From: Candidatus Heimdallarchaeota archaeon
GTDB lineage: Archaea > Asgardarchaeota > Heimdallarchaeia > JABLTI01
Reading direction: 5' to 3'
Assembly: GCA_023128635.1 (NCBI GenBank)
Contig: JAGMDP010000041.1
Location: 1 to 6,671, forward strand
DNA: 6,671 bases
The notes below the pieces were generated by a model that did not search any database, had not been told where the DNA came from, and worked only from the letters and a program-made list of their open reading frames with translations. Positions 1-4,110 of the stretch are shown here, one piece after another; positions within the stretch are counted from its first letter, which is position 1, and each line of letters opens with the position of its first letter. The translations under genes and the position numbers were made by a program.

Positions 1-333
1 TTCAACGAACTCACTTAGAGCTCCAAGACCATCAAAACTAGTACCATCAACTAGCAAGTTTTCGTCATATATTCCTCGGTATTCAGCACATATCGGACAG
101 GATACAACTGTAACACCTTCCTCAGTTAACTCCTTAAACAAATCAGCAATATTCCTATCTCGTTCATCTGATGGTTTTATAGTATTAACAACATTGTAAG
201 CACCATCAGTATAGAGATAAATACCTGTGACTTCATGACCAGCTTTGACAGCAGCCTTAGCCAGCTTTATCACAGTATCTGAATTCTGAAATGTATATGG
301 GGAAGTCATTAGTAAAAATGCAATTTTACCCAT
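1..333 (-). CDS. DsrE/TusD-like sulfur-carrier protein, C-terminus cut by window edge
   Basis: Translating the minus strand from the ATG at 333 gives 111 residues, open to the left edge (MGKIAFLLMTSPYTF...). The N-terminal beta strand (KIAFLLMTSPY), the helix with regularly spaced alanines and lysines (VIKLAKAAVKAGHEV) and the GIYLYTDGAYNVV segment fit the DsrE/DsrF/TusD fold. The CPIC-AEYRG segment at residues 79-87 places Cys79/Cys82 where DsrE/TusD proteins carry their persulfide-bearing cysteine. Members of this family are small cytoplasmic proteins that pass sulfane sulfur between partners such as TusA. The usual length is about 115-130 residues, so only a short C-terminal end is missing. 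The start is supported by GGTGA five bases upstream of the ATG. The gene is divergent from the dsrE2-tusA pair, which suggests one sulfur-relay module. The exact partner (DsrC, Hdr or a thiolation enzyme) is not visible. Confidence 0.85.
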   Translation of the reverse strand, partial: MGKIAFLLMTSPYTFQNSDTVIKLAKAAVKAGHEVTGIYLYTDGAYNVVNTIKPSDERDRNIADLFKELTEEGVTVVSCPICAEYRGIYDENLLVDGTSFDGLGALSEFVE

Positions 334-390
334 AATATTCACCGTTTTTCCTACAAATATGGAAATCTAGTCAATGTATAAGTGAAACGG

Positions 391-400
391 TTTAAAAAGT
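391..400 (-). promoter_or_regulatory. Candidate TATA box of the DsrE-like gene
   Basis: On the minus strand this reads ACTTTTTAAA, a good archaeal TATA-box match. Transcription would start about 25 bases downstream, near 370, giving a leader of roughly 35-40 bases that contains the GGTGA ribosome-binding site. A second weaker box (CTTATACA, around 375-383) could give a shorter leader. Only the sequence match and spacing support this. Confidence 0.4.
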
Positions 401-468
401 AAACTAAAAAAATGCCTTAGAAAATAAGTGCTCAGCTTTATAAAATCCCTAGTTAAAGTGGTAATCGG

Positions 469-477
469 CTTAAAGTA
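469..477 (+). promoter_or_regulatory. Candidate TATA box of the dsrE2-tusA operon
   Basis: CTTAAAGTA lies about 30 bases before the ATG at 506. With the usual archaeal spacing, transcription would begin around 498-502, giving a nearly leaderless mRNA. That agrees with the lack of a clear ribosome-binding site in front of this ATG. Confidence 0.4.
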
Positions 478-481
478 AAAT

Positions 482-495
482 AAACCTATAGGTTT
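482..495 (+). promoter_or_regulatory. 14-bp perfect palindrome, candidate operator of dsrE2-tusA
   Basis: AAACCTATAGGTTT is a perfect inverted repeat without spacer. It sits between the candidate TATA box and the start codon at 506, over or just before the expected transcription start. Perfect dyads at this position are typical of sites where a dimeric regulator blocks archaeal transcription. No regulator gene is in the window, so the ligand and protein are unknown. It could be chance in A+T-rich DNA, although the CC/GG core makes that less likely. Confidence 0.4.
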
Positions 496-505
496 TTGAT
501 TAAAA

Positions 506-925
506 ATGGCTGAAACTAAAAAAATGGCTATCGTTGTACATTCAGGTACACTTGATTTAGCCTATCCACCATTAATGCTCGCTGCAGCAGCAGGAGCCAG
601 TGACATTGAAGTAGATATCTTCTTCACTTTCTGGGGCTTAAACCTCTTAAAGAAGAAAGGACTCAAACGAGCAAAGCTCGGTGGTGCTTGGAGACTAGGT
701 ACTGGTATGATGAAAATGATGATCAAACGAACCGGCATGGCAACCTTACCAGATCTATTAGAAGCTGTTATGGAAACAGGCAAAGTAAGACTTTGGGCTT
801 GTACCGCAACCATGGATATAATGATGGTCAAAAAAGAACAACTCATTGACGGATTAGAAGGTTACATGGGAGCAGCAGGATTTTTAGATATTGCTGCAGA
901 TTGTGACATACAATTATTCATCTAA
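506..925 (+). CDS. dsrE2: DsrE2-like (DsrE/DsrF/DrsH-like family) sulfur-transfer protein
   Basis: This 139-residue protein matches the DrsE_2 type of the DsrE/DsrF/DrsH superfamily. The N-terminal strand MAIVVHSGTLDLAYPPLMLAAAA leads into a membrane-facing helix. EVDIFFTFWGLNLLKK (residues 35-50) is the family hallmark. LWACTATMDIM (residues 96-106) holds Cys99, the expected sulfur-binding cysteine, followed by the typical KKEQLIDGLEGYMGAAGFLDIAADCDIQLFI end. A second cysteine, Cys133, is near the C-terminus. DsrE2 proteins are thought to pass persulfide sulfur to or from TusA, often near the membrane, in sulfur-oxidising and other sulfur-trafficking systems. The methionine-rich stretch at residues 68-78 (MMKMMIKRTGM) is a variable region. 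The stop is 12 bases before the tusA ATG, so both are probably co-transcribed. Family assignment is firm; the physiological sulfur pathway is inferred. Confidence 0.9.
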   Translation: MAETKKMAIVVHSGTLDLAYPPLMLAAAAGASDIEVDIFFTFWGLNLLKKKGLKRAKLGGAWRLGTGMMKMMIKRTGMATLPDLLEAVMETGKVRLWACTATMDIMMVKKEQLIDGLEGYMGAAGFLDIAADCDIQLFI

Positions 926-930
926 GGTGA
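926..930 (+). promoter_or_regulatory. Ribosome-binding site fixing the tusA start
   Basis: GGTGA follows directly after the dsrE2 stop codon and lies seven bases before the ATG at 938. It matches the archaeal 16S rRNA 3' end and favours ATG 938 over the in-frame ATG at 947. Confidence 0.7.
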
Positions 931-937
931 CTTTTAA

Positions 938-1177
938 ATGACTGATATGCCAACTGCGGATAAAACAATTGATTGTCGTGGTATGCAATGTCCTATGCCA
1001 ATCCTAAAAGCTAAGAAAGAGATACTAAAAATCGAAATAGGCCAAACATTGGAAGTTCTTTCTAATGATGCTGGTTCTAAAGAAGATTTTCCACGGTGGG
1101 CTAAACGCACTGGCAACGAATTTCTTGGCGTCTTTGAAGACGATGACACTCATTACTTTATAAAAAGAAAGGTATAA
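938..1177 (+). CDS. tusA: TusA/SirA-like sulfur-carrier protein
   Basis: This 79-residue protein has the diagnostic TusA signature DCRGMQCPMPILKAKKEI at residues 12-29. The CPxP motif is at 18-21, and Cys18 is the persulfide-carrying residue. IGQTLEVLSNDAGSKEDFPRWAKRTGNEFLG (residues 34-64) is the conserved second half of the two-layer alpha/beta fold. The length is typical for the family. TusA proteins are central sulfur carriers that exchange sulfane sulfur with DsrE-type proteins in tRNA thiolation, cofactor synthesis or dissimilatory sulfur metabolism. The gene follows dsrE2 with a 12-base gap holding a GGTGA ribosome-binding site, and a long U-tract follows its stop, so the two form an operon. 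No rhodanese, Hdr or tRNA-thiolation gene is visible to show which pathway is served. Confidence 0.93.
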   Translation: MTDMPTADKTIDCRGMQCPMPILKAKKEILKIEIGQTLEVLSNDAGSKEDFPRWAKRTGNEFLGVFEDDDTHYFIKRKV

Positions 1178-1183
1178 CCTACT

Positions 1184-1209
1184 TCTTTTTTATTTTTTCT
1201 TTTTTTTTA
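1184..1209 (+). terminator. U-tract terminator after tusA
   Basis: Starting seven bases after the tusA stop, three runs of T (lengths 6, 6 and 9) occur nearly without interruption. Archaeal RNA polymerase terminates on such U-tracts without a hairpin. The site separates the sulfur operon from the 5S gene downstream. Confidence 0.65.
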
Positions 1210-1244
1210 TTACATTTTGATAAGTAGTTGATATACCATAAAAA

Positions 1245-1260
1245 CGGTAAACTTTAAAAG
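1245..1260 (+). promoter_or_regulatory. TATA box and BRE-like element of the 5S rRNA gene
   Basis: CTTTAAAAG at 1252-1260 is a strong archaeal TATA-box match, preceded by a purine-rich CGGTAAA that could be the TFB-recognition element. The expected start, about 25 bases on, is near 1280, immediately before the terminal stem of the RNA. This supports independent transcription with a very short leader. Confidence 0.6.
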
Positions 1261-1281
1261 CGAAAGAAGAAACGAAAGACT

Positions 1282-1437
1282 CGCAGAAACTCATCACCGG
1301 AAGTTAAGCCTTCAAACGTAGTGGTAATTACTGATCTGAGCGATCGTTCGGGAACATCATTAAGCTGCGTTGCGACGCGGTCAAAGCTGGAGGGTAACAC
1401 CCGGACTCGTTCGATCCCGGAAATGGTGAGTTTCGTG
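1282..1437 (+). ncRNA. Precursor of the permuted 5S rRNA with terminal stem and likely bulge-helix-bulge splice site
   Basis: The new ends of the RNA pair with each other: 1286-1296 (GAAACUCAUCA) with 1424-1434 (UGGUGAGUUUC), 11 pairs of which one is G-U. Three more pairs follow outward if A1285 is bulged. Inside this stem, CCGG 1297-1300 pairs with CCGG 1417-1420, leaving AAA 1421-1423 bulged on one strand and AAG 1301-1303 on the other. That is a 3-nt bulge, 4-bp helix, 3-nt bulge, the motif cut by the archaeal tRNA-splicing endonuclease after the second bulge base. The predicted cuts are 1302/1303 and 1422/1423. Joining the inner ends gives CCGGAA|GUUAAGCC, the normal 5S sequence. No inner helix follows the AAG bulge, so the motif is of the relaxed bulge-helix-loop kind. 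The stem and spacing are seen in the sequence; cleavage and ligation are inferred. Confidence 0.8.
1303..1422 (+). rRNA. rrf: Circularly permuted 5S rRNA (predicted 120-nt mature circle)
   Basis: All five 5S helices can be drawn, in rotated order. Helix I is 1364-1370 with 1375-1381, closed by loop UGCG 1371-1374 where normal 5S has its free ends. Loop A (CAAAGC, 1382-1387) matches the usual CAUAGC. Helix II is UGGAGG 1388-1393 with CCUUCA 1309-1314. Helix III is CCGG 1401-1404 with CCGG 1417-1420, bulged AA 1421-1422, then C1400-G1303 and A1399-U1304 across the junction, with a 12-nt loop C at 1405-1416. Helix V is 1319-1325 with 1356-1362. Helix IV is 1331-1339 with 1344-1351, with a bulged U1337 and a GCGA tetraloop at 1340-1343, as in other archaeal 5S RNAs. 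The loop E strands are AAUUA and GAAC. 1303-1422 is exactly 120 nt, the usual 5S length. 5S rRNA sits in the large-subunit central protuberance with uL18 and uL5. No 16S or 23S gene is adjacent. The RNA may stay circular or be opened at the UGCG loop. Confidence 0.88.
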
Positions 1438-1438
1438 C

Positions 1439-1457
1439 CTTTTGATCTCTCTTTTTT
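1439..1457 (+). terminator. U-tract terminator of the 5S gene
   Basis: CUUUU and, after GAUCUCUC, UUUUUU follow the terminal stem of the 5S precursor within 25 bases. The strong stem followed by U-runs is a convincing end point for the transcript. It lies just before the stop codon of the convergent minus-strand gene. Confidence 0.6.
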
Positions 1458-1462
1458 AATTT

Positions 1463-1819
1463 TCAGAATTCGTCTTCTACATCGAACGCTAATTTTCCAG
1501 CTTCTTTTGTGAGTAAATTGAATTCAATTTTGTGTTTCCCAGGTTCTATATTACCTTTTATTCTAAAAGTAAAAGTATCTCCTTTTGTTAACTTGAAGGG
1601 GTTTTCTTTATTGACATCCACTAAATTGACAACTACATCATCATTGATTACGACTTTTATTTTATCAACATCAAAATCTTGCTCATCTATCTTTATTGGA
1701 TCTAGTCCAATTATAGTTGCGGGATAGATATTATTCTGCAATTGAAAGATAATTTCATCTGCATCTTGCTTCAAACTACCATTTTTATAGAGTTTTCTCA
1801 ACATCACTTTAGGTATCAT
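1463..1819 (-). CDS. Conserved-looking hypothetical protein, beta-rich, 118 aa
   Basis: I do not recognise a named family with confidence. The protein begins MIPKVMLRKLYKNGSLKQDADEI and then alternates short hydrophobic strands (IIFQLQNNIYPATIIGLDPIKI, KIKVVINDDVVVNLV, DTFTFRIKG), which suggests an all-beta sandwich. The C-terminal half contains EPGKHKIEFNLLTKEAGKLAFDVEDEF, where the PGxHxIEF segment resembles the turn and strand of Ig-like or sugar-isomerase-associated beta domains. There is no signal peptide, membrane segment or cysteine. The ATG at 1819 has AGGAG nine bases upstream. The gene lies 58 bases downstream of the GtrA-GT2 gene on the same strand, so it may be co-transcribed, though a TATA-like stretch in the gap could serve it alone. 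It converges on the 5S gene and no terminator of its own is evident. Confidence 0.75.
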   Translation of the reverse strand: MIPKVMLRKLYKNGSLKQDADEIIFQLQNNIYPATIIGLDPIKIDEQDFDVDKIKVVINDDVVVNLVDVNKENPFKLTKGDTFTFRIKGNIEPGKHKIEFNLLTKEAGKLAFDVEDEF

Positions 1820-1859
1820 AGAAGTATACTCCTGTTATTTCATACAAATCTCTTAGTGG

Positions 1860-1870
1860 TTTTTATATTT
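1860..1870 (-). promoter_or_regulatory. Possible TATA box of the 118-aa gene
   Basis: On the minus strand this reads AAATATAAAAA. Transcription would start about 25 bases downstream, near 1840, leaving a short leader with the AGGAG ribosome-binding site at 1829-1833. The element is weak evidence because the gap is A+T-rich and read-through from the GtrA-GT2 gene is equally possible. Confidence 0.3.
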
Positions 1871-1877
1871 TATTGAC

Positions 1878-3176
1878 TCACGGAAAAGCTGATTTTAGGA
1901 ATTCAAAAATGTGTTTCCTGGATATCTTTGATTCACCCCTTACTCGAGGGCTAAAAACAAAGCCTACTCTTCCAACTTTTGTTTCTTTCTTGCGAGAGTG
2001 TTTTAATAATTCAAACATGACTTTGTAACCCTTTGGGCGGAAACCTTTCGGATGTTTTTCTATAACCATTTTGGAATATTCAGTTTCTCCACCGAAGAAT
2101 CCACTCATAACATCTCCACAACTCGCAGAGCGATGAATCCAATGAGAAAATTTCCCTATAACGCTTGCCCCCCAAGATATTACTCGTCTTGAGAAAGGCC
2201 AATCGGGGATTTCATCTCTTTCACCTATGACGAAATTAAATCCTTCCCGGAGTCTAATAGCAATCTCTCCTACCTTCTCTGGTGGGTGTTGAAAATCACA
2301 ATCCATAACAATATAGTATTCAGTTTTAACCATCTTGATGGCATCAAGCACACTAATAGTTAATCCATGAATTTCTTCTTTTTCTCTATCTAGTAAAAGG
2401 AAATCGGGATTCGTTTCACTGAATTTGCGAACTTGTTCTCTCGTACCATCTTTTGATCCATCATCAGCAACAATGAGTTTTATTCCTTTGTAATTCTCAT
2501 TCATGTGTTCCATTAAAGGACCAATGTTTTCATTTTCATTAAAAGTTGGAGTGACTAATGTAATATCGCTAAAATCCATATCAGGAGGAACTACTATTGG
2601 TTCTTCCGGAACTTTTTCCAACACATCAAATGTCCAAACTTCATTCCACATATAATTCCAGAATACTGTAATAATGAATGCAATTGCACTTGCAGGCACA
2701 GTTGCCCATCTATCTGATGAAATTACCATTAAGAATAGTGTTTTGAAACCTGTAGTCAATATGTATTTTAGTATGGCTCCTGATGCACCAACTAAAGCAT
2801 ACTTAAGGAACTGTGTAACAACTTTTTCTGATTTGGCTTCGCCGAAAGTCCAAACTTTGTTAAGGACATAATTAGACAAAGTAGCAGCTGCAATGCCAAC
2901 AGCAATTGCCATCAAATCAATATATGTAAAACTAAAGATTCCCCATAAATTATGAGGTACTTCTATAACAGGAGAGTTAAACTTATACAAAATGAATTCT
3001 GCAAGATTAAGAAACGCTAAATTAATTCCCAATCCTATTAATGATACAATTGAGAATTTTAGCAACCGATTTTTAAAACCAACACCTAATCGTTTGAAAC
3101 GATCCTTAATACTGGTTTTTGGAACCTCATCCTTAGTAACTGAGTCATTTGTTAACTGGGATTGCTCATCCTGCAT
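1878..3176 (-). CDS. GtrA-like membrane domain fused to C-terminal GT2 dolichyl-phosphate-sugar synthase domain
   Basis: This is a 432-residue protein. After a charged, hydrophilic N-terminus (about residues 1-40), residues 42-183 form a four-helix GtrA-like domain with its internal two-fold repeat. Each half ends in a matching motif, NYVLNKVWTF (102-111) and NYMWNEVWTF (174-183). After a proline-rich linker, a GT2 domain runs from about 204 to the end: TPTFNENENI, VADDGSKDGT (236-245), the metal-binding DCDFQHPPE (292-300), GERD, DVMSGFFGG and GESKIS. These are dolichol-phosphate mannose synthase motifs, predicting transfer of a sugar from a nucleotide sugar to a polyprenyl phosphate for glycosylation. 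Archaeal relatives commonly have GT2 first and GtrA last, so the order here is reversed. ATG 3176 is preferred because AGGAG lies 10 bases upstream; a TTG at 3203 would add nine residues but has no ribosome-binding site. Confidence 0.88.
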   Translation of the reverse strand: MQDEQSQLTNDSVTKDEVPKTSIKDRFKRLGVGFKNRLLKFSIVSLIGLGINLAFLNLAEFILYKFNSPVIEVPHNLWGIFSFTYIDLMAIAVGIAAATLSNYVLNKVWTFGEAKSEKVVTQFLKYALVGASGAILKYILTTGFKTLFLMVISSDRWATVPASAIAFIITVFWNYMWNEVWTFDVLEKVPEEPIVVPPDMDFSDITLVTPTFNENENIGPLMEHMNENYKGIKLIVADDGSKDGTREQVRKFSETNPDFLLLDREKEEIHGLTISVLDAIKMVKTEYYIVMDCDFQHPPEKVGEIAIRLREGFNFVIGERDEIPDWPFSRRVISWGASVIGKFSHWIHRSASCGDVMSGFFGGETEYSKMVIEKHPKGFRPKGYKVMFELLKHSRKKETKVGRVGFVFSPRVRGESKISRKHIFEFLKSAFP

Positions 3177-3220
3177 GTTTGTGTTTCTCCTGAATGTAGT
3201 CAAAATCTAACAAGCTATTA

Positions 3221-3237
3221 TGTAATAAGGTATTACA
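3221..3237 (+). promoter_or_regulatory. 17-bp inverted repeat between divergent GT2 and ABC genes
   Basis: TGTAATA-AGG-TATTACA has 7-bp perfect arms and a 3-base spacer. It lies 45 bases upstream of the GtrA-GT2 start, where transcription of that gene might begin, and about 135 bases upstream of the ABC ATPase start. The form is that of a dimeric winged-helix regulator site. No regulator gene is nearby, and A+T-rich chance dyads cannot be excluded. Confidence 0.35.
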
Positions 3238-3325
3238 AAATTCATTATTAAAACTATTCAATAAAATTAATGCATACACACCATGATTGGTTCATCTTCT
3301 CTAATTTTTCCAAGAAATTTTGAGC

Positions 3326-3336
3326 GTATAAATTTA
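3326..3336 (+). promoter_or_regulatory. TATA box of the ABC exporter operon
   Basis: GTATAAATTTA is a strong archaeal TATA-box match. Transcription would start near 3355, leaving a leader of about 18 bases before the ATG at 3373. A second box-like stretch (ATTTTAAAG, 3338-3346) would give a leaderless message. No clear ribosome-binding site precedes the ATG. Confidence 0.5.
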
Positions 3337-3372
3337 TAATTTTAAAGAACTTATTTTGATATGATGAACTAA

Positions 3373-4110
3373 ATGTCGGATTCGGCAGTTATACTAACAA
3401 ACTTAACAAAGGAATTCGGAGAACTTAGAGCTGTTGACACCTTAAATCTGGACATAGCTGAAGGAGAGATTTTTGCCTTAGTCGGTCCTAATGGAGCTGG
3501 GAAAACAACTACAATAAAGATGATTTTAGGTATTCTTGCTCCAACAATGGGTGAAATTCAGGTTTTAGGATGGAGTATTCCAAAAGAACGAAAGAAGATA
3601 AAACGAGATATTGGCTATTTAGCACAACAAAGAGCGCTATATGATTCTCTAACTACTCGAGAGAATATCGAATTCTTTGCTGGTATTAAGGGTATGGCAA
3701 ACGATGATATCAGAGAGAAAACCGATGAGCTGATTCAGGTATTAGATCTCGTTGAATATGAAAAAGTTCGTGCCAGCAATCTTTCTGGTGGTACACAGCA
3801 AAGATGTGCTTTAGCGTGTGCTTGTGTAAACAATCCGCGATTATTACTTCTTGATGAAGCTACGGTTGGTTTAGATCCTGTTTTACGGAAAGATGTTTGG
3901 GATTACTTACGTAATTTCAATAAAAAAATGAAAGGGGCAATAATAGTTACTACTCATTTTCTTGATGAAGCAGATTATGCTGACAGAGTTGGATTTATGC
4001 GAGGAGCGAAAATGATTGCGTTGGATGCTCCTGATGTTTTAAAGAAACAGACCTCTTCTGTTACTATGGAAGAGGTTTTTCTGAAATTAGTCAAGGGAGA
4101 GATCTATTAA
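3373..4110 (+). CDS. ABC-2 type exporter, ATP-binding protein
   Basis: This 245-residue protein has every ABC ATPase motif: Walker A GPNGAGKTT (38-46), Q-loop YLAQQ (82-86), signature LSGGTQQR (137-144), Walker B LLLLDE (157-162), D-loop GLD (166-168) and the switch histidine in TTH (193-195). The signature is followed by RCALACACVNNPRLL, and the Walker B segment reads DEATVGLDP instead of the more common DEPTVGLDP, a tolerated change. The protein ends with a short regulatory tail (SSVTMEEVFLKLVKG) of the type seen in DrrA/CcmA-like ATPases of drug, lipid or polysaccharide exporters. It powers the permease encoded directly downstream, with which it shares one base (TAATG), implying translational coupling. 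The substrate cannot be read from sequence. Closeness to a divergent glycosyltransferase gene allows a cell-envelope role, but this is weak evidence. Confidence 0.95.
   Translation: MSDSAVILTNLTKEFGELRAVDTLNLDIAEGEIFALVGPNGAGKTTTIKMILGILAPTMGEIQVLGWSIPKERKKIKRDIGYLAQQRALYDSLTTRENIEFFAGIKGMANDDIREKTDELIQVLDLVEYEKVRASNLSGGTQQRCALACACVNNPRLLLLDEATVGLDPVLRKDVWDYLRNFNKKMKGAIIVTTHFLDEADYADRVGFMRGAKMIALDAPDVLKKQTSSVTMEEVFLKLVKGEIY

Noticed and set aside
1261..1282. Direct repeat CGAAAGA (1261-1267 and 1273-1279) before the 5S stem
   Set aside because: It is a short purine-rich repeat at the transcription start. It could only offer a weaker alternative pairing with the trailer, and no distinct function is supported.
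1405..1422. tRNA T-arm-like string GTTCGATCCC
   Set aside because: It looks like a tRNA T-loop, but there is no acceptor stem, D-arm or anticodon arm around it. The same bases form loop C and helix III of the 5S rRNA.
1321..1512. 63-aa plus-strand reading frame starting GTGGTAATT region
   Set aside because: It lies inside the 5S gene and its terminator, has no ribosome-binding site and has an odd composition. It is a by-product of the RNA gene.
3177..3203. Longer GtrA-GT2 protein starting at TTG 3203
   Set aside because: There is no ribosome-binding site before TTG, whereas AGGAG stands at a correct distance before ATG 3176.
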